A DNA stretch of 64,000 bases from Bacillus kexueae (GTDB taxonomy: Bacteria > Bacillota > Bacilli > Bacillales > Aeribacillaceae), in NCBI RefSeq assembly GCF_022809095.1, contig NZ_JALAZE010000008.1:1-64000 (forward strand). The letters are read 5' to 3'. The stretch's first letter is position 1. The number at the start of each line of letters is the position of its first letter. Below are positions 17,006 to 26,091 of the stretch, in pieces. Both the position numbers and the translations under genes were made by a program. The notes beneath the pieces are model-generated. The model worked only from the letters and a program-made list of their open reading frames with translations, searched no databases and had not been told where the DNA came from.

Positions 17006-18151
17006 TTGAGTGAACTACCATTCACACATGAACATGAAATCTTTCGAAAGTCTTTAAAAAAGTTTTTAGAAAAAGAAGCTCGTCCAAACTACGAACTTTG
17101 GGAAAGAGAGGGAAGGATACCACGAGAGTTTTGGAAAAAGCTTGGGGAGAAAGGGTTCCTATGTCCGGGAGTTGAAGAAAAATATGGAGGATTCCAAGCC
17201 GATTTCCTCTATTCCTTCATCCTTAACGAAGAGTTCGAAAGAGTTGGGACGAGCTTAATAGGGGTAGGGCTTCACAATGACATCGTTGTTCCATATATCC
17301 AAGCGTACGGAACGGATGAACAGAAAAAAAGATGGCTACCTTCTTGTGTAAGTGGAGATATCATTACAGCAATCGCCATGACAGAACCAGAAGTTGGCTC
17401 TGATCTAGCTAATATTCGAACAACTGCCATAAAAGATGGAGACTATTACGTTCTGAATGGGGAAAAAACGTTCATTACTAATGGCATTCAAGCTGATTTA
17501 ATCATTGTAGCCTGTAAAACAAACAAAACGATCAATCCACCTCATAAAGGAATTAGTTTATTAGCAGTTGAACGGGATACACCTGGTTTTAAACGAGGAA
17601 AACAATTAAAAAAAGTAGGACTGCATGCACAGGATACAGCAGAACTCATTTTTGAAGATGCCAGAGTACCGGTGACGAATATCATCGGTGAGGAAGGAAA
17701 AGGGTTTTACTACTTAATGGAGAAACTACAACAAGAGCGAATTCTCGTATGCATTTCTGCGTTAGTAGCTGGAGAAGAAATGCTCAAACAAGCCATTTCA
17801 TATGTCAAAGAACGAAAAGCATTCGGAAAACGTATTAGTGATTTTCAATCTGTCCAATTCCGTCTCGCAGAAATGGCTACCGAATTAAAAATTGGCCGAA
17901 CTTTCCTCCAAGAGCTAATTATTAAGCATATGAAACAAAATGATATCGTCACTGAAGTATCAATGGGAAAATGGTGGTTAACGGAGTTAGCGAAAAAAAT
18001 ATCGGCACAATGCTTACAACTACATGGCGGTTATGGTTATATGGAGGAATATGAAATCGCGAGGAGATATCGAGATACCCCAGTGATGGCGATTTATGCG
18101 GGAACAAATGAAATTATGAAAACAATCATTGCGAAAAATCTTGGTATTTAG
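17006..18151 (+). CDS. Acyl-CoA dehydrogenase, LCAD/IVD-like
   Basis: 381 residues from TTG 17006, six bases after AAAAGGAGGG; a longer in-frame ORF from 16865 overlaps the thiolase and is rejected. FAD and substrate motifs are present: AIAMTEPEVGSDLANI near residue 128 and FGKRISDFQSVQFRLAEM near 270. The usual MCAD catalytic Glu in YEGT is replaced by Ala (YAGTNEIMK near 366). A Glu in ALVAGEEMLKQAI near 250 sits where LCAD and isovaleryl-CoA dehydrogenase have their alternative base, so the enzyme should be active on long or branched chains. Fourth gene in the operon. Confidence 0.92.
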   Translation: MSELPFTHEHEIFRKSLKKFLEKEARPNYELWEREGRIPREFWKKLGEKGFLCPGVEEKYGGFQADFLYSFILNEEFERVGTSLIGVGLHNDIVVPYIQAYGTDEQKKRWLPSCVSGDIITAIAMTEPEVGSDLANIRTTAIKDGDYYVLNGEKTFITNGIQADLIIVACKTNKTINPPHKGISLLAVERDTPGFKRGKQLKKVGLHAQDTAELIFEDARVPVTNIIGEEGKGFYYLMEKLQQERILVCISALVAGEEMLKQAISYVKERKAFGKRISDFQSVQFRLAEMATELKIGRTFLQELIIKHMKQNDIVTEVSMGKWWLTELAKKISAQCLQLHGGYGYMEEYEIARRYRDTPVMAIYAGTNEIMKTIIAKNLGI

Positions 18152-18165
18152 AAAGGAGCGAACTG

Positions 18166-18621
18166 ATGAATTCTCTCGAACAAAAAATAGGAATGCAAAT
18201 TGCTTCTTTTACCTATGTCATTGAAAGGGGAAAGATTAAAGAATTTGTTCAAGCAATCGGTGACAACAATTCGATATATTACGATCTAAAGGAAGCCCTT
18301 AAGCAAGGATACAATGATATACCAATTCCTCCTACATTCCCAACATGCATTGAAATGTGGGCAGGTGCTAATTTTGACGAGTTGATTGAACAACTAGAGT
18401 TAAACCCACTACATGTTTTACATGGTGAGCAGTCGTATCAATATTATAAAGATGTCTGCGCTGGAGATACGATTTACGGAAAAACAATTGTGAAACATAT
18501 TGAAAGGAAAAAGAATATGACATTTGTAACTCTTCAAACGGATTATTTCAATGAGAACGACGATCTTGTCTTAACTGCTACATCAACAATACTTGAACGA
18601 CAAGAGGTGAACGATAAATGA
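18166..18621 (+). CDS. MaoC N-terminal-type (FAS1-like) dehydratase subunit
   Basis: 151 residues. Hot-dog fold of the FAS1/HadA type: EQKIGMQIASFTYVIERGKIKEFVQAIGDNNSIYYDLKEA, then IPIPPTFPTCIEMW and the strand LHGEQSYQYYKDVCAGDTIYGKTIV. The catalytic Asp-His dyad of MaoC is not present, as in the structural half of two-subunit enzymes such as HadA or ChsH1. It overlaps the next gene (MaoC with intact dyad) by four bases, which indicates a hetero-oligomeric (R)-enoyl-CoA hydratase. ATG 18166 follows AAAGGAG. Confidence 0.82.
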   Translation: MNSLEQKIGMQIASFTYVIERGKIKEFVQAIGDNNSIYYDLKEALKQGYNDIPIPPTFPTCIEMWAGANFDELIEQLELNPLHVLHGEQSYQYYKDVCAGDTIYGKTIVKHIERKKNMTFVTLQTDYFNENDDLVLTATSTILERQEVNDK

Positions 18622-19013
18622 AGCCGTTAAAACCAGTTGAAAAACCACCAATTTCGCATACACAGCTTGTCAAATATGCAGGAGCATCCGGTGATTTTAA
18701 TCCGATTCATACAGTTGTCCCAATCGCCCGAAAAGCAGGTTTGGACGATTGTATTGCGCATGGAATGTTAATTATGGGCTTTGCGGGAGAGGCCATTACT
18801 ACTTGGTTTCCTAGAAAATCCTTACAATCTTTTTCTGTAAGGTTTGCAAAAATGACGTATCCAGGTGAGAGATTAACTATATACGGAAAGCTATTGGAAT
18901 TTGATCAAGAGAAACAGGTTATAGCGGGGGAAGTACTTGTCAAAAACACTCTACAACAAATCAAACTAAAAGGTAGATTTACGGTACTAGTTGAAAAGGA
19001 GGAGCATTTATGA
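18618..19013 (+). CDS. MaoC-type (R)-enoyl-CoA hydratase, catalytic subunit
   Basis: 131 residues. The hydratase-2 motif is intact in YAGASGDFNPIHTVVPIARKAGLDDCIAHGML (Asp and His in GDFNPIH near residues 31-36), and the partner strand SFSVRFAKMTYPGERLTIYGK follows. Together with the upstream FAS1-like subunit it should form the hydration step of the spiral. Its start overlaps the previous stop (ATGA) and its stop overlaps the next start, so all three genes are translationally coupled. Confidence 0.88.
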   Translation: MKPLKPVEKPPISHTQLVKYAGASGDFNPIHTVVPIARKAGLDDCIAHGMLIMGFAGEAITTWFPRKSLQSFSVRFAKMTYPGERLTIYGKLLEFDQEKQVIAGEVLVKNTLQQIKLKGRFTVLVEKEEHL

Positions 19014-19822
19014 ACCTTTTAGAAAACAAAGTAGCCATTGTAACGGGGGCAGGGAGAGGTGTTGGTAGAAAAGTTGCAGATATGTTTGCAAATGAAGGAG
19101 CAAAAGTAGTCATAAGCGACCTAGATGAAAAGCCCGCATTCGAATGCGCGAACGAAATCAAAGAAAACGGAGGAAAAGCTCTAGCTGTCATTGGTGATGT
19201 CACAACCAATGACTTTGCTCAACGAATCATTCATGAAACGATTCAAACTTTCGGTCAGTTAGACATTTTAGTCAATAATGCAGGATATACATGGGATGGA
19301 TTCGTCCACAAAATGTCTGATGAACAATTTCAAGCGATGCTTGACATTCATTTAATTGCTCCGTTTCGTCTTATTCGAGAAGCAGCTCCTTATTTCCGTG
19401 AAGCAGGAAAAAAAGATGTTGAAAATGGCACCTATAATTATCGGAAAATTGTTAATGTTTCTTCAGTTGCGGGAGTCATGGGAAACGTTGGACAAGCGAA
19501 CTATGCATCAGCTAAGGCTGGATTAATCGGATTAACAAAAACGATTGCTCGGGAATGGGCCCCTTATCAAGTAAATTGTAATGCTGTGGCATTTGGGATG
19601 ATTGATACAAGGCTCACACAACCAAAGGAAAAGGGAGAGAGTATTAATGGTATTTCGATAGGCATTCCAGAAAAGGTACGAACGATGTTTGAACATTCGA
19701 TTCCACAAAAAAGGGCAGGTACAGTGGAAGAAGCGGCACAAAGTATCTTCTACTTAGCTTCCCCTCTATCAAACTATGTGAATGGTCAAGTACTAAACGT
19801 AAACGGAGGATGGTATACGTAA
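19010..19822 (+). CDS. Short-chain dehydrogenase, 3-hydroxyacyl-CoA dehydrogenase candidate
   Basis: 270 residues. Motifs TGAGRGVGR near residue 14, NNAG near 92 and SSVAGVMGNVGQANYASAKAG with the catalytic Ser, Tyr and Lys near 150-170. An insertion (FREAGKKDVENGTYNYRK) before the catalytic strand resembles the FabG4/ketoreductase subgroup. In this operon it supplies the NAD(P)-dependent oxidation of the (R)-3-hydroxyacyl-CoA made by the MaoC pair. ATG overlaps the MaoC stop by four bases. Role from context; SDR substrate is not readable from sequence. Confidence 0.87.
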   Translation: MNLLENKVAIVTGAGRGVGRKVADMFANEGAKVVISDLDEKPAFECANEIKENGGKALAVIGDVTTNDFAQRIIHETIQTFGQLDILVNNAGYTWDGFVHKMSDEQFQAMLDIHLIAPFRLIREAAPYFREAGKKDVENGTYNYRKIVNVSSVAGVMGNVGQANYASAKAGLIGLTKTIAREWAPYQVNCNAVAFGMIDTRLTQPKEKGESINGISIGIPEKVRTMFEHSIPQKRAGTVEEAAQSIFYLASPLSNYVNGQVLNVNGGWYT

Positions 19823-19867
19823 AGTGCTTGTTCATCCAATAAAGCTACTATTTTAGGAGGATGATAT

Positions 19868-21436
19868 ATGCTCATCACTAAAGGGTTACTTTTTGCCAAC
19901 CGCACATTTCCGAATAAGACGGCAATTATTGATGGAGAGGATACCTTTACGTATCGAGAATTTACTTCTCGGACAGCAAAATTAAAGGCGGCTCTACAAA
20001 ATATGGGAATTCAAAAAGGAGACCGAATTGGTATCCTCATGCTTAACAACTTTCGTTATCTAGAAATTATGTATGCTGCAACGAGTTTCGGTGCCATAGT
20101 TGTTCCAATTAACGTCCGATTAACTGCCCCTGAAGTTTCATTTATTTTAAATGATGCAAATGTCGAAACTTTGTTTATTCATCAAGAATTTAGCCCAATG
20201 GTTAAAGAAATAAAGGAAAATGTAAACAGCTTAAAGAGAATTGTGTTAGCCGAAGCTTCCACACAAGATCGTGACTACATTCTTTACGAATCTTTAATTC
20301 ATGAACAATCGGCAAACACTTTAACCATTGAACATGTAAATGAAGAAGATGTGGCCGGACTCTTTTATACAGGAGGGACAACTGGGCGATCAAAAGGCGT
20401 AATGCTCACGCATAAAAATTTAGTCAATAACGCTTTCCATGCAGCACTAAATTTAAAATACCATGAAGAAGAAATCTATCTCCATGCAGCACCGATGTTC
20501 CATCTCGCTGATCAAGCCTCCACTTTTGCCATAACTTTAGTCGGTGGAACACACGCACATATTCGAACCTTCAGTCCAGAGAAAGTTTTATACGCCATCG
20601 AAACACATAAAATTACAGCTGTGTTACTCGTTCCTACGATGATAAACATGGTTATACATTCACCACAATTCAACCGCTACAATGTAAAAAACCTACAAAA
20701 AATACTCTATGGAGCTTCACCTATATCAGTCGAAGTATTGAAAAAAGCAATGTCCTTGCTTCCGAATACCCAATTCATCCAAGCATATGGAATGACAGAA
20801 GCAGCTCCAATCGTTACCGTCTTAAGAGCTGAAGATCATATCGTTAATGATAATCCTAAAACATTGAAACGCTTGCAATCTTGTGGTCAAGCTGTTCAAG
20901 GAGTAGAACTTAAAATTGTAGACCCGAATGGAAGGGAAGTAAAGGGGCATGAAGTAGGTGAAATAGTTGTAAAAGCGCCAAACATCATGAAAGGATACTG
21001 GAATCTTCCAGAAGAAACGGCACGTGCACTACAAAACGGATGGTATTTTACGGGTGATTTAGGATATAAAGATGATGAAGATTATGTTTACATTGTCGAT
21101 CGAGCAAAAGATATGATTATATCAGGGGGAGAAAATATTTACTCGACTGAAGTTGAGAATGTGTTATATGAGCATTCTGCTGTCTTAGAATGTGCTGTCA
21201 TCGGCATCCCAGATGAAAAATGGGGGGAAGTAGTTAAAGCTGTCATTGTTTTAAAGGAGGGCGAGTATCCTACACGTGACGAAATCATTACCTTTATGAA
21301 AGGGAAACTAGCTCCGTATAAAGTACCGAAAGAAATCGAATTTGTATCAGCACTTCCTAAAAGTGGTGCAGGTAAAATTTTGAAGCGCCATTTACGTAAC
21401 CAACATTGGAAAGAAAAAGAGAGAAGGGTTCATTAA
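19868..21436 (+). CDS. Acyl-CoA synthetase (AMP-forming)
   Basis: 522 residues, full ANL-family length. The P-loop LFYTGGTTGRSKGVMLTH is near residue 162, followed by the aromatic AMP site QAYGMTEAAP near 305, YFTGDLGYKDDEDYVYIVDR near 395 and the catalytic C-terminal Lys in GAGKILKRHLR near 507. It activates a carboxylic acid to the CoA thioester using ATP. Last gene of the operon, 45 bp after the SDR, with TTTTAGGAGG before the ATG. The presence of both a ligase and a CaiB-type transferase means activation has two options, so the transferase may act later or as a racemase. Confidence 0.92.
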   Translation: MLITKGLLFANRTFPNKTAIIDGEDTFTYREFTSRTAKLKAALQNMGIQKGDRIGILMLNNFRYLEIMYAATSFGAIVVPINVRLTAPEVSFILNDANVETLFIHQEFSPMVKEIKENVNSLKRIVLAEASTQDRDYILYESLIHEQSANTLTIEHVNEEDVAGLFYTGGTTGRSKGVMLTHKNLVNNAFHAALNLKYHEEEIYLHAAPMFHLADQASTFAITLVGGTHAHIRTFSPEKVLYAIETHKITAVLLVPTMINMVIHSPQFNRYNVKNLQKILYGASPISVEVLKKAMSLLPNTQFIQAYGMTEAAPIVTVLRAEDHIVNDNPKTLKRLQSCGQAVQGVELKIVDPNGREVKGHEVGEIVVKAPNIMKGYWNLPEETARALQNGWYFTGDLGYKDDEDYVYIVDRAKDMIISGGENIYSTEVENVLYEHSAVLECAVIGIPDEKWGEVVKAVIVLKEGEYPTRDEIITFMKGKLAPYKVPKEIEFVSALPKSGAGKILKRHLRNQHWKEKERRVH

Positions 21437-21446
21437 TGATAGATGG

Positions 21447-21475
21447 GGCTGTACAAAAAGTACAGCCTCTTTCTT
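21447..21475 (+). terminator. Terminator of the sigma-54 acyl-CoA operon
   Basis: An 8-bp perfect stem (21447-21454 with 21460-21467) and pyrimidine tail TCTTTCTT. Confidence 0.75.
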
Positions 21476-21808
21476 CGTATATAGACATTTAGTTATATTG
21501 GGAAGTTGGAAGTTCCTCATGTTTCGACTTCTCTAGCGATATGACGATATTGTGTCCAACACTTAACAGTCGCCTCTACATTGAACTATCAATCTCCTCA
21601 ACTTTCAAGCTCTTCTGTTCGGGCTTTGGCACGTGCTGTACCCTAAAGGATTTCCACCACCTTTTTCATTCAATACCAAATGGAAAAATACGAGTAATTT
21701 TTTTAATTATTCTCAGAAAAAGTTTTTCCAATTTTCCAAAATCACTTTTTTCTTAGCAGGGATTCATATAGTCTACATCAAACTTCTTTAAAGAAAGGAG
21801 GTCATGTA
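21476..21808. other. Region upstream of the activator gene
   Basis: About 330 bp with no ORF that has a ribosome site. TTGGCAC at 21626-21632 looks like a -24 element but the -12 position reads AC rather than GC. No clear sigma-A promoter was found. Poly-T and poly-A tracts at 21695-21755 make the DNA likely to be curved. Confidence 0.35.
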
Positions 21809-23845
21809 GTGATTGAATTAAAAGACATCATGACACCAGTAAGTGAAGTATTAACGAGTCAAAGTACATTAAAAGATGCCATCCAATTGATGAAAAAAAC
21901 AAAATGGAACACAATTCCGATTCAAAGTGAATCTGGAAGTTTAGATGGTGTATTTACACGATCATGCTTATTCGAGATGATTTTACATAACGTACCACTA
22001 TCAACAAAAATAACGGGGTACATAAAAAAAGAAGTCATCGTCTTACCGATGAATCTTTCTTATGACCAGTTACGAATACTGGTAAAAAAATCAAAAGTAG
22101 GCACTGCTGTCGTCATAGATTCAGATGGTAAGGTTGTAGGACTTATGACGAAAGCTGACTTTGTTCTAACTTTATTATCAACATCTGAATCGTTAAAACA
22201 CCAACTCTCAACTGTCATAAATAATACGAACTTTGGAATTATTATGACTGACGATTGTGGGAAAATTACGTTCGTAAACGAAACTTGTTGCAAAATGCTT
22301 CAAAAAAAGGAAAATGAGATTATCAATACCTCTGTTCAACGACTATTATCCATTTCTTCAACCAAAATCAATCAGACCGTTCCACTACAAATAAACAATG
22401 AAACGATAATTGTTCGTACATCTCGATTTCTAACACATACCAAAACGTACGGAACGATGTATATGTTACAGTTTGAAACAGAAGTGGAAAAACTAGCAGA
22501 AGAATTACAAGCGGTTAAAAATTTAAAAAGCATACTTGATACAGCCGTTAACAATGCGTTTGATGGGATTGTTATGGTGAATAGCATCGGAGGAATAACG
22601 TTTTTCAATGACCCCATTATTGAGTTGTTTAATCTCAAAAAAGACGATTTAAACGAATGTCATATAGATGAAGTTCTTCCTCATTTTCAGCTGACAGAAG
22701 TTTTATCGACAGGTGTCCCAGATGTGAGCGATGTAATGGAACGAAAGGGGATAAGATATATTGTCCGTAAAATTCCAATCTATCAAGATGGAAAAATAAT
22801 TGGAGCGATCGGGATTGTTTCATTTCGTCAATTAAGCGAAGTGTTTCAACTCGCTCATAAAAAATCTACTTTAACAAACGATAGGCGAAACGTATTGTTT
22901 TCCACTGACCTCTTAAAAACAAAGAATAAAAAAATGGAGAAGCTTTTTAAAAGTACTAGACGAGCAGCAAAGGGGAAATCAACCATCTTAATTCGGGGAG
23001 AAAGTGGGACAGGTAAAGAAATTTTAGCAAAAGCTATTCATTATTTTAGTCCCCGAAAGGAAAATCCATTTGTGACGATAAACTGCGCGGCTATTCCTGA
23101 ATCTTTACTAGAATCAGAGTTTTTTGGATATGAAAAAGGGGCATTTTCAGGAGCAAAACCAACTGGTCAAAAAGGGAAATTTGAACTAGCTAATGGTGGA
23201 ACGTTATTTCTCGATGAGGTAGGGGATATGTCTCTTCCATTACAAGCAAAATTATTACGAGTACTACAAGAAAAGGAATTTTATCGAGTAGGTGGAACTG
23301 AACCTATTTCGGTCGATGTGCGAATCGTAGCGGCAACTCATAAATCATTGGAGGAAATGGTGAAAAGTGGTCAATTTCGAGAAGATTTGTATTATCGACT
23401 TCATGTCATTTCATTTGAACTCCCACCATTACGTGACCGTATAGAAGATATTCCACTTTTAGTAGAACGGTTTCTAACAGAATTAAATCAACAAAATGGA
23501 ACTAGTATTATGAAAGTTTCTGATGCTGCAATGGCCATTTTACAAAAACATCATTGGCCAGGAAACATTCGAGAGTTACGCAATGTTCTTGAACACGGTA
23601 TGGTATTTGCTGATCAGGCTGAATTGACATTGAAGGACTTACCAGAATATTTTCATAAGAAGCAACAAAATACGATTGCAAGTCCTCCCATTAGTCTGAT
23701 GGAGCAAGTTGAGAAAGATGCAATCATTCAAGCCTTAACAGAAACAAAAGGGAATAAAGTAAAAGCTGCAAAAAGATTAGGAATGAGTCGCTCGGTATTA
23801 TATAAAAAGATTGATAAATATGAACTAAACTTACAATCAGACTAG
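21809..23845 (+). CDS. Sigma-54-dependent activator with CBS pair and two PAS domains
   Basis: 678 residues from GTG 21809, preceded by AAAGGAGG. Order: CBS pair (residues about 5-115), PAS 1 (about 125-215), PAS 2 (about 235-345), AAA+ domain (about 370-600) with Walker A GESGTGKE near 397, Walker B GGTLFLDEVGDM near 465, then a Fis-type helix-turn-helix NKVKAAKRLGMSRSVLYKKI near 650. The sigma-54 contact loop reads GAFSGA (near 444) instead of GAFTGA, a conservative change. It probably drives the sigma-54 promoter at 14128. The CBS pair suggests an adenine nucleotide or acyl-CoA/AMP signal and the PAS domains a small ligand; both are inference. Confidence 0.92.
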   Translation: MIELKDIMTPVSEVLTSQSTLKDAIQLMKKTKWNTIPIQSESGSLDGVFTRSCLFEMILHNVPLSTKITGYIKKEVIVLPMNLSYDQLRILVKKSKVGTAVVIDSDGKVVGLMTKADFVLTLLSTSESLKHQLSTVINNTNFGIIMTDDCGKITFVNETCCKMLQKKENEIINTSVQRLLSISSTKINQTVPLQINNETIIVRTSRFLTHTKTYGTMYMLQFETEVEKLAEELQAVKNLKSILDTAVNNAFDGIVMVNSIGGITFFNDPIIELFNLKKDDLNECHIDEVLPHFQLTEVLSTGVPDVSDVMERKGIRYIVRKIPIYQDGKIIGAIGIVSFRQLSEVFQLAHKKSTLTNDRRNVLFSTDLLKTKNKKMEKLFKSTRRAAKGKSTILIRGESGTGKEILAKAIHYFSPRKENPFVTINCAAIPESLLESEFFGYEKGAFSGAKPTGQKGKFELANGGTLFLDEVGDMSLPLQAKLLRVLQEKEFYRVGGTEPISVDVRIVAATHKSLEEMVKSGQFREDLYYRLHVISFELPPLRDRIEDIPLLVERFLTELNQQNGTSIMKVSDAAMAILQKHHWPGNIRELRNVLEHGMVFADQAELTLKDLPEYFHKKQQNTIASPPISLMEQVEKDAIIQALTETKGNKVKAAKRLGMSRSVLYKKIDKYELNLQSD

Positions 23846-23882
23846 CAAATAGAAAAAATATAAAATTTTAACAAAAAACCGT

Positions 23883-23911
23883 TTGTGATTTTGAAATGAT
23901 GATAGTATAAT
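23883..23911 (+). promoter_or_regulatory. Sigma-A promoter of ilvD
   Basis: TTGTGA at 23883-23888, a 17-bp spacer and a perfect TATAAT at 23906-23911. The transcript would start about 45 bases before the ATG, leaving no room for a T-box leader. Confidence 0.7.
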
Positions 23912-23962
23912 ATAAAAATATTAAATTTACTGAATATTTCAAATGTATATAGGAGGTTCATC

Positions 23963-25639
23963 ATGGCTGAACTACGAAGCAATATGATTAAAAAAGGATT
24001 TGACCGGGCACCACACCGAAGTCTGTTGCGAGCTACGGGAGTAAAGGATGAAGATTTTGACAAACCATTTATCGCCGTTGTGAATTCATATGTCGATATT
24101 ATTCCTGGTCATGTCCATTTACAAGAGTTCGGGAAGATTGTAAAGGAAGCGATTCGGGAAGCAGGAGGAGTACCATTCGAATTTAATACAATCGGTGTCG
24201 ATGATGGAATCGCAATGGGACATATTGGCATGAGATATTCATTACCGAGTCGTGAAATCATTGCTGATTCGGTTGAAACTGTCGTTTCAGCTCACTGGTT
24301 TGATGGAATGGTATGCATCCCAAACTGCGATAAAATCACGCCAGGTATGATGATGGCCGCTATGCGCTTAAACATTCCTACTGTATTTGTAAGTGGCGGT
24401 CCGATGGCAGCAGGTAGAACAAGTGACGGAAGGAAAATCTCCTTATCTTCCGTTTTCGAAGGGGTAGGAGCCTATCAATCTGGTAAAATAGACGAAAAAG
24501 GTTTACAAGAACTAGAGCAATTTGGCTGTCCTACATGCGGATCTTGTTCGGGAATGTTTACTGCCAACTCAATGAACTGTTTAGCAGAAGCCCTTGGACT
24601 TGCAATGCCAGGTAATGGTACGATTCTAGCAATTGATCCGAAACGAAAAGAGTTTGTCAAAAAGTCTGCTAAAAAACTTATGGAACTTATTGAAAAAGAT
24701 ATCAAACCGAGAGATATCGTAACAGAAAAAGCGATTGATAATGCTTTTGCACTCGATATGGCGCTTGGTGGTTCGACTAATACTGTATTGCATACGTTAG
24801 CGATTGCCAACGAAGCTGGAATCGATTATCCATTAGAGCGCATTAACGAAGTAGCAAATCGGGTTCCTCACCTTTCGAAATTAGCACCAGCTTCCGACGT
24901 ACATATTGAAGACTTACATGAAGCAGGAGGCGTATCAGCTGTCTTAAATGAATTGTCGAAAAAAGAGGGAACTCTTCATTTAGATACTCTAACTGTTACT
25001 GGTAACACATTGGGAGAAAACATTGCAGGGTGCGAAGTGAAAGATCGACAAGTCATCCACTCTATTGACGAACCTTTCTCAGAAAAAGGCGGATTAGCTG
25101 TATTGTTTGGTAACCTGGCACCGGATGGGGCGATTATTAAAACGGGTGGAGTACAAAATGGTATTACTCGTCATGAAGGACCAGCTATCGTTTATGATTC
25201 CCAAGACGAAGCTGTAAAAGGCATTGCTAGTGGAGAAGTTAAAGAAGGGCATGTCGTAATTATTCGTTACGAGGGACCAAAAGGCGGTCCAGGAATGCCT
25301 GAAATGCTTGCCCCTACTTCTCAAATTGTCGGCATGGGATTAGGGCCAAAAGTTGCGCTCATTACTGATGGTCGATTTTCTGGTGCATCACGCGGGCTTT
25401 CAATCGGGCACGCTTCCCCAGAAGCAGCAGAAGGTGGTCCACTAGCTTTTGTTAAAAACGGAGACCACATTGTCATCGATATCGAAAAACGAACAATGGA
25501 TGTGCAAGTTGACGAAGTTGAATGGGAAAAACGAAAAGCAAATTGGAAAGGTTTTGAACCTAAAGTGAAAACGGGCTACCTCGCTCGTTACTCTAAACTC
25601 GTCACGTCTGCAAGTACTGGCGGGATTATGAAAATTTAA
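23963..25639 (+). CDS. ilvD: Dihydroxy-acid dehydratase
   Basis: 558 residues, the standard length. Catalyses dehydration of 2,3-dihydroxy-3-methylvalerate or -isovalerate in isoleucine/valine synthesis. Iron-sulfur cysteines are visible in [12 protein letters not shown] (near residue 117) and [18 protein letters not shown] (near 190); substrate and Mg motifs include [13 protein letters not shown] and SDGRKISL; the C-terminal [24 protein letters not shown] is diagnostic of the IlvD/Edd family. ATAGGAGG precedes the ATG. It stands apart from any ilvBHC-leu genes, which is a common arrangement in Bacillus. No leader regulation is visible. Confidence 0.97.
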   Translation: MAELRSNMIKKGFDRAPHRSLLRATGVKDEDFDKPFIAVVNSYVDIIPGHVHLQEFGKIVKEAIREAGGVPFEFNTIGVDDGIAMGHIGMRYSLPSREIIADSVETVVSAHWFDGMVCIPNCDKITPGMMMAAMRLNIPTVFVSGGPMAAGRTSDGRKISLSSVFEGVGAYQSGKIDEKGLQELEQFGCPTCGSCSGMFTANSMNCLAEALGLAMPGNGTILAIDPKRKEFVKKSAKKLMELIEKDIKPRDIVTEKAIDNAFALDMALGGSTNTVLHTLAIANEAGIDYPLERINEVANRVPHLSKLAPASDVHIEDLHEAGGVSAVLNELSKKEGTLHLDTLTVTGNTLGENIAGCEVKDRQVIHSIDEPFSEKGGLAVLFGNLAPDGAIIKTGGVQNGITRHEGPAIVYDSQDEAVKGIASGEVKEGHVVIIRYEGPKGGPGMPEMLAPTSQIVGMGLGPKVALITDGRFSGASRGLSIGHASPEAAEGGPLAFVKNGDHIVIDIEKRTMDVQVDEVEWEKRKANWKGFEPKVKTGYLARYSKLVTSASTGGIMKI

Positions 25640-25668
25640 GCAACAAAGTGTTTTAGGGAGGGAAGGTT

Positions 25669-25851
25669 ATGAGAATACTTCGAAATTTCTTTCTTTTGAT
25701 GGTGTGTTTTTCTATTCTCTCTTTTAGTTATTCCCTTATTATTAGCAATGGAGAAGATATCAAGATTATGGAGTTAGTTCATGCGATAACATTTGGTTAC
25801 GTAGCTTATGTATTAAATCAAAAGATATCTACTAGACTGACAGATTCTTAG
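25669..25851 (+). CDS. Small two-helix membrane protein
   Basis: 60 residues with a strong ribosome site (AGGGAGGG). Two hydrophobic stretches (residues about 7-25 and 34-48, LVHAITFGYVAYVL) joined by a short charged loop NGEDIKIM. A stand-alone terminator follows. It lies 29 bp after ilvD and is probably co-transcribed. I do not recognise the family; a membrane anchor or regulator of neighbouring function is possible but unsupported. Confidence 0.55.
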   Translation: MRILRNFFLLMVCFSILSFSYSLIISNGEDIKIMELVHAITFGYVAYVLNQKISTRLTDS

Positions 25852-25888
25852 AAAATAAGAAGTGTGAAAGACCGTACTTTTACTTTTA

Positions 25889-25918
25889 CACCCCTCATTT
25901 TGAAATGAGGGGTGTTTT
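25889..25918 (+). terminator. Terminator of ilvD and the small membrane gene
   Basis: A 12-bp perfect stem (25889-25900 with 25903-25914) with a two-base loop followed by TTTT. Confidence 0.85.
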
Positions 25919-25974
25919 CATCTTTTCTCATTAATCGTTAGATTCTCATACATTTACAAAATGATTAATGTGAA

Positions 25975-26002
25975 TTGTCATTTATTTAACATTATGTATA
26001 AT
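25975..26002 (+). promoter_or_regulatory. Sigma-A promoter of preT-preA-hydA
   Basis: TTGTCA at 25975-25980, a 16-bp spacer and TATAAT at 25997-26002. No sigma-54 elements are present here, unlike the acyl-CoA and proline operons. Confidence 0.6.
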
Positions 26003-26091
26003 GAAAAATCAGATTTTTACAATTAGAATATTTTTAAGATTATGTTTTTTATTCTAGTTATTCACTTATTTAGCCATTTCCATATCATTTT

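Noticed and set aside
21626-21642. Possible sigma-54 promoter upstream of the activator gene
   Set aside because: The -24 half TTGGCAC is perfect, but the -12 position at the required spacing reads AC instead of GC, and no TTGC is nearby.
23846-23962. T-box or other leader control of ilvD
   Set aside because: The predicted start point leaves only about 45 nt of leader; no specifier loop, T-box sequence or terminator hairpin is present.
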